The notes below the pieces were generated by a model, which had not been told where the DNA came from, ran no database searches, and worked only from the letters and a program-made list of their open reading frames with translations. From NCBI GenBank assembly GCA_016281605.1, contig JAEEJA010000095.1:89971-153970 (forward strand): DNA of 64,000 nt, in the 5' to 3' direction. This DNA is from Lachnospiraceae bacterium (GTDB taxonomy: Bacteria; Bacillota; Clostridia; Lachnospirales; Lachnospiraceae). The position numbers were made by a program, and so were the translations under genes. Positions 1 to 7,621 of the stretch are shown here, in pieces; positions within the stretch are counted from its first letter, which is position 1; every line of letters starts with the position of its first letter.

Positions 1-1028
1 TAATTCTTTCCTAATGCTTTTATCCTGGCAGGTATTACAACCTTCTTAGCTGTCTTCCTTGCTTTGTAAACCGTAAAGTAAGGAATCTTGCTGCTATTAT
101 ATGCAATCTTATAGGTTATTCCTCTTTTCTTTATTGTATATCCGCTTGCTATAGTAGCATTCAAAGAGACACTTACAGGTATACTTACACTTTCAGGATA
201 ATATAAATCAATTGCAAATGAGGAGGAAGCAGAAGTTGTTCTGTAGCTACTCACATTCTCAGACTCTATACTACGAACCTTTAAGTCTTTCTTGTCAATA
301 TAAAATGTAAATATTTCCTTCGTTGATGAACTAGAAGACGTTGTAGTACTTGAATCTCCACTCACTTTTCCCATGATCTCAGATGCAAGACTTCCGCTGA
401 TTTCATCTGACTTTATAACATAGCAGTCATATGTTGTTCCATGTACTTCCTTCTTTACATCTTCTTTTTTCTTAATTGTAACTTTATCGGAATTCAGTAC
501 ATTTACAAATGTATCCCTTACCTGAGTAACAGTCTCAAGCACCGCTTTTTTATTCTTATTACTTATACGAGTATACTGGGTTCCGAGCTTTGAAGAACGG
601 GCATACTCTAAGTTTTTGTTCATATCTATCCAGTACTCGGTACCTAACATAACTCCATAGGAAATATTAGTATTCTCATCGTGCTCAAATACCATCTGAT
701 AATTACCTAAAGCACTGCTGTAGGTTGATGAGTACAGTGGTCCGAGAAGAGATTTGAGGTCAAAAGAGATACCCATAATCTTTTCCTGGCTCAGTTTGGT
801 TGCAGCTTCTTTTCTGATGGTTTCAACAGAAGCACTTGTAGCAGGAGCAGAACTTGGTGTCACAGTACTTCCGGTGGCCGGCAGAGAATCACCTAATACT
901 GAAGATATCACACCTCCCTTAATTTCGTTACTATCGGTAATAACAGCACCTGCGGGCATTGCACTTCCTAAACTCAAACTAAGTGCACAGATCAAGCTGA
1001 TATTTTTAAAATATTTATTTAATCTCAT
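1..1028 (-). CDS. Secreted surface protein, C-terminus cut by window edge
   Basis: The reading frame is open from an ATG at 1028 to the window edge (at least 342 residues), behind a good GGAGGG ribosome site at about 1034-1039. The N-terminus is a signal peptide (MRLNKYFKN, then a hydrophobic run ending in AMPAGA). A Ser/Thr/Pro-rich stretch follows, then an unrecognised beta-rich region with many Ser residues (around residues 230-245). The last visible residues (YFTVYKARKTAKKVVIPARI) resemble the lead-in to BspA-type leucine-rich repeats, where segments of the form 'VVIPA.I...GK' recur. So this is probably a surface-exposed repeat protein, but that assignment rests on one short segment. The function is unknown and the true end lies outside the window. 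Confidence 0.75.
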   Translation of the reverse strand, partial: MRLNKYFKNISLICALSLSLGSAMPAGAVITDSNEIKGGVISSVLGDSLPATGSTVTPSSAPATSASVETIRKEAATKLSQEKIMGISFDLKSLLGPLYSSTYSSALGNYQMVFEHDENTNISYGVMLGTEYWIDMNKNLEYARSSKLGTQYTRISNKNKKAVLETVTQVRDTFVNVLNSDKVTIKKKEDVKKEVHGTTYDCYVIKSDEISGSLASEIMGKVSGDSSTTTSSSSSTKEIFTFYIDKKDLKVRSIESENVSSYRTTSASSSFAIDLYYPESVSIPVSVSLNATIASGYTIKKRGITYKIAYNSSKIPYFTVYKARKTAKKVVIPARIKALGKN

Positions 1029-1052
1029 TTTTCCCTCCGTTTAAAATTCTTA

Positions 1053-1979
1053 TTATTTGCCGTTTAATTTATCAATTATTGTAGGAAGTTCACCGTCTAC
1101 CTTATCATTATCCAACTGACATGTACCGGCATTGGCATGACCTCCGCCTCCGTATGAAAGGCAAAGCTCTCCAATATTAAAGCTTGATGATTTGTTAATA
1201 ATGGATTTTCCTATCATAACTGCAGTATTTTGCTTCTTAAATCCCCATGCAACATGCACGGAAATCTCAATTTCAGGCCACATAGCGTAAACCATAAATC
1301 TGTTTCCGGTATAGATAACTTCTTCATTTCTTAGGTCTATTACTGCAACCTTATCATGGATCTTAGTTATACGGCTTAACTGCTCTTTGAAAAGCTCCTG
1401 CTGCTCAAAGTACATATCCACTCTTTCCCTTACATCCGGTAATTCCAAAACTTCATTGATGGTATGATTGGTACAATAATCTATAAGTTCCATCATAAGC
1501 TCATAATTTGAAATTCTGAAATTGCGGAATCTTCCGAGTCCTGTACGAGCATCCATAAGGAAATTCATGAGCACCCATCCGGTTGGATTAAGTATTTCAT
1601 CTTCGGTGAAATCAGCACTGTCTCCCTTATCAACAGCAAGCATTATCTCCTCAGATACTCTCTTAAATTTATCTGCTCCGCCATAATAGTCATATACCAC
1701 TCTTGCAGCAGACTTAGCCTTTCCGTCTATTACATATTTATCTTTATTCTTTTCAACATCATTTCTAATAAGCTCGCTCTCATGATGGTCAAATGCCATA
1801 CCTACGCGGCTGTCGAAAGGTAGATTTGTAGTTATATCATTCTCATTTAAGTCTATTTTCCCATCCTGTACATCCTTAGGATGGACAAACCTTATATCAT
1901 CTATGATATCAAGTTCTTTAAGCAGCATTGCGCAAACCAATCCATCAAAATCACTTCTTGTTACTAATCTTTTTTTCAT
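1053..1979 (-). CDS. DHH-family phosphoesterase (exopolyphosphatase/nanoRNase-like)
   Basis: 308 residues. The N-terminus has the DHH-domain pattern: a first Asp motif (TRSDFDG, about residues 8-14) and the signature FDHHESE around residue 64. The C-terminus carries the DHHA1 glycine motif GGGGHANAGTCQ, which binds substrate phosphates. Family members hydrolyse phosphodiester or phosphoanhydride bonds with Mn2+ or Mg2+, acting on short oligonucleotides, pAp, cyclic dinucleotide breakdown products or polyphosphate. The sequence does not say which. No signal peptide or membrane segment is visible, so it should be cytoplasmic. The ATG at 1979 follows GGAGG at 9 nt. The gene lies 24 nt downstream in sequence of the partial secreted gene's start, so it may be transcribed ahead of that gene. 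Confidence 0.8.
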   Translation of the reverse strand: MKKRLVTRSDFDGLVCAMLLKELDIIDDIRFVHPKDVQDGKIDLNENDITTNLPFDSRVGMAFDHHESELIRNDVEKNKDKYVIDGKAKSAARVVYDYYGGADKFKRVSEEIMLAVDKGDSADFTEDEILNPTGWVLMNFLMDARTGLGRFRNFRISNYELMMELIDYCTNHTINEVLELPDVRERVDMYFEQQELFKEQLSRITKIHDKVAVIDLRNEEVIYTGNRFMVYAMWPEIEISVHVAWGFKKQNTAVMIGKSIINKSSSFNIGELCLSYGGGGHANAGTCQLDNDKVDGELPTIIDKLNGK

Positions 1980-2220
1980 ATTAACCTTACCTCCATATTT
2001 GGCGAATACGTCCTTCGCTTTTTATATTAACCTCCATGCCGAGCACAAATAGCTAAACAACCTCTGGTTGTTTGTGAAGGAATCATCGCATCAGCGTGAT
2101 TTTTCGCACTACTATCTTCTGTCGTCATCAGTCCGACAAATAAACTCCTATAATCAGTCAAATATCTTTATCAATAGTAACATAATCAAGGTTAATATGC
2201 AATAATCAGGTCTGTTTTAT
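1980..2220. other. Gene-free stretch with a perfect hairpin
   Basis: This lies between the divergent DHH and PAP2 genes. It contains a perfect inverted repeat at 2055-2073 (AAACAACC, loop TCT, GGTTGTTT). The same ACCTCTGGT core occurs in another hairpin at 48315-48329. No ORF with a ribosome site was seen. The stretch probably holds the leader and promoter of the DHH gene, but no clear promoter hexamers were found on the minus strand. Confidence 0.4.
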
Positions 2221-2249
2221 TTGACAAAATTACAAAAGAGGTCTATTAT
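2221..2249 (+). promoter_or_regulatory. Sigma-A promoter for the PAP2 gene
   Basis: TTGACA at 2221-2226, a 17-nt spacer and TATTAT at 2244-2249. The predicted start is near 2256, giving a leader of about 43 nt before the ATG at 2299. This is a near-consensus housekeeping promoter. Confidence 0.75.
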
Positions 2250-2298
2250 AGCAAAAGATTTATTCTATTTATTTCAAATATAAACTACGGAGGTCATC

Positions 2299-2868
2299 AT
2301 GGAAGCTATCTTTAATTTTGACAGGACAATACTGCTTTTTTTTCAAGATAATATAAGAACAGAAAAGTTAACTAAGTTTTTTACACCCATAACAAGTACG
2401 GGCAACTGGGGAATGCTCCCAATATTTGTAGCCATAGTTCTTCTTATGTCGGTTGCATACAGAAAAACAGGAATTATGTGTGCCATTGGACTTATCACAC
2501 AATCCCTGACTGTAAATCTACTTATAAAACCTTTGGTAAACAGAGCCAGACCTTATGAGGTGATTGATGGACTGACTTCAGTTATAGGACCCATGTCCGA
2601 CAAATCATTTCCCTCCGGACACTCCTGTGCTGCTTTTTTAATAGCAGTCATCCTTTATAATAACGTTCCCAAAAAATACGGAATCTTCTCACTTGTTATA
2701 GCTTGCCTTATCGCTATATCACGTATATACATGGGCGTTCATTATCCCACAGATGTTATATGCGGTGCTCTCATCGGTATAATCATAGGCATTACAGTAT
2801 CAAAGCTTTACCCTAAGGCTGAAGCCTACTTTAAAAAAGATAAAAAAGCTACGAAGGAAAATGAATAA
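2299..2868 (+). CDS. PAP2-family membrane phosphatase
   Basis: 189 residues with about five or six hydrophobic segments. The three phosphatidic-acid-phosphatase motifs are all present: KPLVNRARP (K-x6-RP), PSGH at about residue 107, and SRIYMGVHYPTD (SR-x5-H-x3-D), with the His residues as catalytic nucleophile and proton donor. Bacterial proteins of this size commonly dephosphorylate undecaprenyl diphosphate (BcrC type) or phosphatidylglycerol phosphate on the outer face of the membrane. The exact substrate cannot be read from the sequence. The C-terminus is a Lys-rich cytoplasmic tail. The ribosome site ACGGAGG precedes the ATG. Its stop codon abuts the stop of the convergent rhaB gene with no gap. 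Confidence 0.85.
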   Translation: MEAIFNFDRTILLFFQDNIRTEKLTKFFTPITSTGNWGMLPIFVAIVLLMSVAYRKTGIMCAIGLITQSLTVNLLIKPLVNRARPYEVIDGLTSVIGPMSDKSFPSGHSCAAFLIAVILYNNVPKKYGIFSLVIACLIAISRIYMGVHYPTDVICGALIGIIIGITVSKLYPKAEAYFKKDKKATKENE

Positions 2869-4326
2869 TTATCTTAATATAACCTGCTTATACTTATCGT
2901 AAGCAGCTTCCCAGAGCCCTGTATCGCAGGGCTCATATACTTTACTCCCGAAAGAATCGATGAGTATCCTGCTTTTATCATCTTCTGAATTATACTCTCC
3001 GACGGCTTTTAACTGCTGCATGATATTTCCTGCTGCTGTCGCTTCCGAAGCTCCTGTTATAACAGGCACTCCAAGGGCATTGGCAGTGAATTGGCAAAGC
3101 ACCTTGTTATTGATGCCTCCGCCAATCATGTATACCTTCTCTTCCCAGTGTATGTAAGGCTTAAATGAGTCATAGACCTGACGATACTTCATAGCAAGGC
3201 TTGTAAGCACCGTAGATATAAGCTCCGCGTCACTCTCAGGCACTTTCTGTCCGGTTTCTTTACAATAATTCCTTATCTTCTCAGGATAATTACCCTCTTG
3301 CATATAATCATCCGGATTTATAAAAGACTCACTTATTCCTTGGCTTTGGGCCATATCTGCAAGAGTAGCAAATTCATAATCTTTTCCTGCATCCTTAAAG
3401 TTGCGGCGTAGCTGCTGAACTATCCAAAGCCCTATGATATTTACGGTAGGGCGATACCCTCCATCGTAGGTACCTTCATTTGAAATCTTATCTTTTATAA
3501 CCTGTTCTCCCGTAAGCATATTCTCAGTTGATATTCCCATAAGAGACCATGTTCCACTGGATAAAAATGTGTACTCCTTCTCGCTTGATGGAACCGCTGA
3601 GCATGCACAGGCTGTATCATGTCCTGAAACAGTGATTACCTTTGTATCTTTAAATCCATAAGCCGAAGCTATGTCGGATGTTAGATTACCTGCAACTCTG
3701 CCGCTGAAAACAACCTCAGGAAATATGTTTTTTGAAAAATCCAGTGCATTTATAATACTATCAGACCACCTGGAAGTTTTCATATCAAGCAACTGTGAAG
3801 TGGATGCTATAGAGTACTCTGCAGCTATATCTCCACAAAAAAGAAAAGCAAAGAGATTTGGCATAAAAAGCACCTTATCTATGGCTTCAAACTGATAAGG
3901 AAAATGCTTTCTGATATAGTAAAGCTTGTAGACCGTATTGTAAGCAAGACTCGCAATACCGGTATTCTCAAACATCTTCTTTTCTCCGCCACAAAGATTT
4001 AAAACTTCTTCCATATTGGTGTCATCAAGTCCTGCATCCCTATAGCTTAATGGCATATTAATAAGATTTTTGCTTTTATCTATAAGACCACAATCGACAC
4101 CCCAAGTGTCAAAAGCCATTCCGGACAGGTCCTTAGGACACTTTGAAAGAGTTTCCTTCATTGCTTCATAAAGGTAAAGAGCATCCCAATAAGCATGACC
4201 ATTAAGAGTCGTAAAATTATGCGGAAATCTGTGAATTTCCTTGAGATTCAGTTTTTCCCCATCAAAACTTCCAAGTATACCTCGTCCGCTGCTCGCTCCA
4301 AGATCAAAAGCCAATACATTTTTCAT
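2869..4326 (-). CDS. rhaB: Rhamnulokinase
   Basis: 485 residues, the usual length for FGGY-family rhamnulokinase. The N-terminal phosphate-binding loop is LAFDLGASSGRG. The first domain continues with FDTWGVDCG, and the C-terminal ATPase domain has VSGHDTACA, SSGTWSLMG and GGGINNKVLCQ. The enzyme phosphorylates L-rhamnulose to L-rhamnulose 1-phosphate in the cytoplasm. No rhamnose isomerase (rhaA) or aldolase (rhaD) is adjacent. Instead the gene follows nadE by 21 nt and probably shares its transcript. The fucO gene at 24098-25243 could reduce the lactaldehyde made later in the pathway, but it is 20 kb away. The start ATG is preceded by GGGAGATGG. Confidence 0.93.
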   Translation of the reverse strand: MKNVLAFDLGASSGRGILGSFDGEKLNLKEIHRFPHNFTTLNGHAYWDALYLYEAMKETLSKCPKDLSGMAFDTWGVDCGLIDKSKNLINMPLSYRDAGLDDTNMEEVLNLCGGEKKMFENTGIASLAYNTVYKLYYIRKHFPYQFEAIDKVLFMPNLFAFLFCGDIAAEYSIASTSQLLDMKTSRWSDSIINALDFSKNIFPEVVFSGRVAGNLTSDIASAYGFKDTKVITVSGHDTACACSAVPSSEKEYTFLSSGTWSLMGISTENMLTGEQVIKDKISNEGTYDGGYRPTVNIIGLWIVQQLRRNFKDAGKDYEFATLADMAQSQGISESFINPDDYMQEGNYPEKIRNYCKETGQKVPESDAELISTVLTSLAMKYRQVYDSFKPYIHWEEKVYMIGGGINNKVLCQFTANALGVPVITGASEATAAGNIMQQLKAVGEYNSEDDKSRILIDSFGSKVYEPCDTGLWEAAYDKYKQVILR

Positions 4327-4347
4327 TGCGCTACCATCTCCCGTTTT

Positions 4348-5088
4348 TTATTTAGGTTCATAAAGAAAAGCAGGCATAAGCTCCAACTTAAAAAGATTTG
4401 CTGCATGTCTTCTGTCTATGTTTTCTTTAATCTCCTCATCCTCACAAATGCCTTCTCTTATGTACTTATCGAGAGTAGCATAAGAAAATCCAAGATTATC
4501 TTCATCTGTTTTATCTGTAAGTCCGTCAATCGGAACTTTATCTACAAGTACATCCGGAAGACCCAGTTCGCGACCTATAGCCTTTACTTCTGTAACGGTC
4601 AGGCGTGAAAGGGGGCTAAAATCACCTGCTCCGTCTCCATACCTGGTTGCGTATCCCACCCAGTCCTCTGAAAGATTGCAAGTATTGGCTACTCTTCCAT
4701 TATTACTCTGACTTACTGCATATACTGTTGCCATGCGGATTCTGGCAGGAAGATTTATATTGGTCTGCTCTTTAGCAGTTACTCCTGCTTCTTCCATGGC
4801 GCTTAAAACTCCATCACAAGCCTTTGCTATATTTATCTCATAATTTTTAATACCAAGGTGATTTACTAAAAGTCTGGACATATCAATATCAACTTGCTCT
4901 CCTCTAGGCATGAGAACACCGATTACTCTGTCTGCTCCTAAGGCTTCTTTGCAAAGAGCTGCTACGACAGAACTATCCTTTCCTCCCGATATACCAACAA
5001 CTGCATTGCAACCCGGACCGTTCTTTTCAAAAAAATCTCTTATCCACTCAACTATTTCATCCTTTACCTTCTTTGCATCAAATGACAT
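4348..5088 (-). CDS. nadE: NAD+ synthase, ammonia-dependent
   Basis: 246 residues. The N-type ATP pyrophosphatase loop GISGGKDSS is at about residues 33-41. There is no N-terminal glutaminase (nitrilase) domain, so this is the short ammonia-using form. It adenylates nicotinic acid adenine dinucleotide and amidates it to NAD+, the last step of NAD synthesis. Further family motifs seen are NLSEDWVGYATRYGDGAGDF and DGLTDKTDED near the C-terminal third. The ATG is preceded by GGAGG at 6 nt. rhaB follows 21 nt downstream, which suggests co-transcription. Confidence 0.93.
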   Translation of the reverse strand: MSFDAKKVKDEIVEWIRDFFEKNGPGCNAVVGISGGKDSSVVAALCKEALGADRVIGVLMPRGEQVDIDMSRLLVNHLGIKNYEINIAKACDGVLSAMEEAGVTAKEQTNINLPARIRMATVYAVSQSNNGRVANTCNLSEDWVGYATRYGDGAGDFSPLSRLTVTEVKAIGRELGLPDVLVDKVPIDGLTDKTDEDNLGFSYATLDKYIREGICEDEEIKENIDRRHAANLFKLELMPAFLYEPK

Positions 5089-5106
5089 ATCTGCCTCCGT
5101 TTCTTT

Positions 5107-5129
5107 ATAAAAAAATCAGAACTGATTTT
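5107..5129 (-). terminator. Intrinsic terminator after the transglutaminase-like gene
   Basis: On the minus strand an 8-bp stem (AAAATCAG / CTGATTTT) is followed by a run of T residues. It separates the gene ending at 5179 from nadE. The stem is AT-rich, so strength is uncertain. Confidence 0.5.
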
Positions 5130-5178
5130 CAAGTATCATGATTTGCTCACACTACTTTGACTCTGACAACTTAACAGC

Positions 5179-6096
5179 TTATATTTCCTTGCTTACAGGG
5201 GGATTTGCTCTGAAATCAGTATATGCCGCATTGTAATTCGCATTAAAATCTCTGGATTCAGCAAAAAGCGGATCGTAGAGCCTGCCCTCTATATCAGTCC
5301 AAGCGTGAGCAGTATCACAACATACCTTTACAGGATCGTATCCACACTCTTTAGCAAAAAATGCAAGAGCTGCACTGAAGGATACACAGCATCCCATATG
5401 GTTTTCAAAACAATCATTTGCAAAGACTATTTCCCAATCTTCGGGATTGGAAACCTTCGCTTCCTCATAAGTCCTATAACGATTATATCCAAGAGCTTCA
5501 ACCCACTTAAAGCACTTATAAAGCCTATCTTCTCTGCTCTCTGTAGGTTTTGAAACTGAATTCATGATTTTCCTTGCAGTTATAAGAGTCTTAATCTTAG
5601 AGACACTGTAATCCGTTTCCTTTGCAATACCATTTTTCTTTATTTTTATACCATCGCTTTTCTTGTTAAAAAGCATTTTTCCTGTTTTTCTATCAAAGAA
5701 ATAATAGTGCCCAAGTACGGTTCTCCATCCTCTGGACAAGACACCGGACTTCTCTGCTCTGTAAACGTTTTTCTTGTAAGTAAAGAATTTTTCCTTTACT
5801 ATTACCCCATCCTTGTTTTTAAAGAAAAGCTCTCCGTTCTTTTTCTTTATCTTTCCTTCAACTCTTTTGGTTTCTACAAGACCATTATCCTTCCAGATAG
5901 TCTTTCCAGGCGGAGTGTCATCCACTTCTTCTTCTGTTTTATCATCAGAAACAGCTGCATCTGTAGCAACCTTTGCCTTTATAACTTCTTCTTGAATCGC
6001 CTCTTTAGGGCTTTCCATGGTACATAAGCCGTAAAGCAGTGCAACAACTGCTATTATAAATATTGCGGGAATTCCCTTTCTTATTAGAAAATCCAT
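5179..6096 (-). CDS. Membrane-anchored transglutaminase-like protein with wall-binding-type repeats
   Basis: 305 residues. The N-terminus is a single hydrophobic segment (about residues 7-25) that serves as anchor or uncleaved signal. Residues about 70-160 contain repeats rich in Gly, Lys and aromatic residues (GELFFKNKDG, GHYYFFDRKTGK), similar to choline/glucan-binding repeats. The C-terminal domain has a transglutaminase-like triad order: Cys in MGCCVSF (about 236), His in AHAWTD (about 262) and Asp in LYDPLF (about 276). The protein should act outside the membrane, as a protease- or amidase-like enzyme or a peptidoglycan-associated crosslinker. The substrate is not identifiable. It stands alone, with a terminator downstream and a divergent deacetylase upstream. 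Confidence 0.7.
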   Translation of the reverse strand: MDFLIRKGIPAIFIIAVVALLYGLCTMESPKEAIQEEVIKAKVATDAAVSDDKTEEEVDDTPPGKTIWKDNGLVETKRVEGKIKKKNGELFFKNKDGVIVKEKFFTYKKNVYRAEKSGVLSRGWRTVLGHYYFFDRKTGKMLFNKKSDGIKIKKNGIAKETDYSVSKIKTLITARKIMNSVSKPTESREDRLYKCFKWVEALGYNRYRTYEEAKVSNPEDWEIVFANDCFENHMGCCVSFSAALAFFAKECGYDPVKVCCDTAHAWTDIEGRLYDPLFAESRDFNANYNAAYTDFRANPPVSKEI

Positions 6097-6195
6097 AGTG
6101 TCACCTCTTTATTTAAGTTAATTCAAAGTGATTATGTCACGATATGATGCCAATGTCAAGGCACTAGATGTAGATGTAAAGGTTCAATATATCTC

Positions 6196-6242
6196 TTGCT
6201 TTATAAATAATATAGGAGTATAGTATTTACATGCATGTAAAT
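6196..6242 (+). promoter_or_regulatory. Promoter with an overlapping perfect palindrome (operator-like)
   Basis: TTGCTT at 6196-6201, a 17-nt spacer and TATAGT at 6219-6224 form a good sigma-A promoter for the deacetylase. Directly after the -10 lies the perfect 18-bp palindrome ATTTACATGCATGTAAAT (6225-6242), spanning the expected start point near 6231. A dimeric repressor bound there would block initiation. That use is inferred from position only. Confidence 0.65.
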
Positions 6243-6270
6243 TAAGACAACTCGAAAGGAACCTAAAAAC

Positions 6271-7551
6271 ATGAAAGTGATGGCCATCTTTTTTCTTTCA
6301 ATTGTCGCCACTGTGATGCTTTTTACAGCATGTTCGGAAGACGACAGAAGCAGCAGTGTAGGTGTGGAAGCAAATGGAAAATCGATAAATAATAAAACAG
6401 GTACCGAACTCGGAGCTCAACAAAATATAATGGATGTTGTAACAGAGGCGGCTGTAGTTTACAAAAGTAAGGTTGTTGAAAATCTTGCAAAGCACAACAA
6501 ATGCAATCTTCATGTAGGTGAGTATACAACTCTTCCCTGTGCCAATATCGGTAAAGCTTTTAAATCAATGAATGAAAATATCGTTCACGTAAGCGATTCC
6601 GGAAAAATATATGCGAAAAAAAGTGGTAAAACTAAAGTAATTTCAAGAGACGCCAAAGGAAAATACTACAAATATAAGATTAAAGTGCTAAAAAAAGGCT
6701 TTATTTACTATAATTACACTATCATGAAGGGTGAGAAGCTCGACTTAAGACTTGGTTTTACCAATAAGTTAAAGCACATGAAGTGGTCTTCTAACAACCC
6801 AAGTGTTGCAAGCGTTAAGAAGTACGGCCTTGTAAAAGCAAAAAAAATAGGCAAAGTTACTCTAACAGGAAAGAAAAATAAAAGAAGATATTTCTTAAGA
6901 CTTACTGTTAAGAAAAAGCCAAAAAGCATTATCTATCTTACCTTTGATGACGGACCGAGTCCTAATTGTACGCCGAAAATTCTTGATATACTTAGGAAGT
7001 ATCATGTAAAGGCTACATTTTTTGAGCTTAGACCCGCAAGCACCGATTATCATATAACAAAGCGAGTAATACGTGAGGGTCACACACTTGCTCTTCACGG
7101 ATATTCACATCATTATGAACAGATATACCGCTCCAAAAAGATATATCGTAAAAATCTTGACGACCTACAGAAGCTCTTCTTTAAGCAATTCGGTGTATGG
7201 TGCACAGTATCCCGTTTTCCGGGTGGTTCATCCAATACCGTAAGTCGCTTTAACAGAGGTATAATGACAAAAATTACCAAAAAGATACATGACTGGAGAT
7301 ACCACTACTTTGATTGGAATATATCTTCGGGAGATGCCGGCCTCACTACCTCAACTAAGGTAGTTTACCGTAATGTTACAAGCTGTTTAAGAGAGGGCCA
7401 GGAAAATGTGGTTCTCATGCACGATGCTCCAACTAAGATGTTTACTGTAAATGCTCTAGAGGACATCATAAAGTACGGTAAAAAACACGGGTTTAAATTC
7501 AGAGCCATAACCGCAGCTACGAAGGAAGTTCATCATAATGTAAATAATTAA
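6271..7551 (+). CDS. Polysaccharide deacetylase lipoprotein with Ig-like domain
   Basis: 426 residues. A lipoprotein-type signal (LLFTACS-like lipobox, here MLFTAC with Cys at about 21) should anchor it to the outer face of the membrane. A Big_2-like region follows (about 75-215, e.g. KWSSNNPSVASVKKYGLVKA). Then comes the carbohydrate esterase family 4 (NodB) domain: motif 1 TFDDGPS (about 224), metal motif HGYSHH (about 276), RFPGGSS, DWNISSGDA, and VLMHDA near the end. Such enzymes remove N-acetyl groups from peptidoglycan or other surface glycans. The ribosome site is AAAGGAA. It is a single-gene unit with its own promoter and terminator. Confidence 0.88.
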   Translation: MKVMAIFFLSIVATVMLFTACSEDDRSSSVGVEANGKSINNKTGTELGAQQNIMDVVTEAAVVYKSKVVENLAKHNKCNLHVGEYTTLPCANIGKAFKSMNENIVHVSDSGKIYAKKSGKTKVISRDAKGKYYKYKIKVLKKGFIYYNYTIMKGEKLDLRLGFTNKLKHMKWSSNNPSVASVKKYGLVKAKKIGKVTLTGKKNKRRYFLRLTVKKKPKSIIYLTFDDGPSPNCTPKILDILRKYHVKATFFELRPASTDYHITKRVIREGHTLALHGYSHHYEQIYRSKKIYRKNLDDLQKLFFKQFGVWCTVSRFPGGSSNTVSRFNRGIMTKITKKIHDWRYHYFDWNISSGDAGLTTSTKVVYRNVTSCLREGQENVVLMHDAPTKMFTVNALEDIIKYGKKHGFKFRAITAATKEVHHNVNN

Positions 7552-7597
7552 AAAACAGGCAGTTTTCTGTAATCATTTAAGAAAACTGCCTGTTTTT
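7551..7597. terminator. Bidirectional terminator
   Basis: A near-perfect 18-bp stem (arms at 7551-7568 and 7580-7597, core ACAGGCAGTTTTCT) has A and T runs on its two flanks. It serves the deacetylase on the plus strand and the NlpC/P60 gene (end 7622) on the minus strand. Confidence 0.9.
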
Positions 7598-7621
7598 ATT
7601 TCTTTTATTAATATATTTTTA

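Noticed and set aside
754..1044. 96-codon plus-strand frame
   Set aside because: It is the antisense shadow of the secreted protein on the other strand, which has the signal peptide and ribosome site.
4195..4608. 137-codon plus-strand frame
   Set aside because: It is antisense to rhaB and nadE, both well supported.
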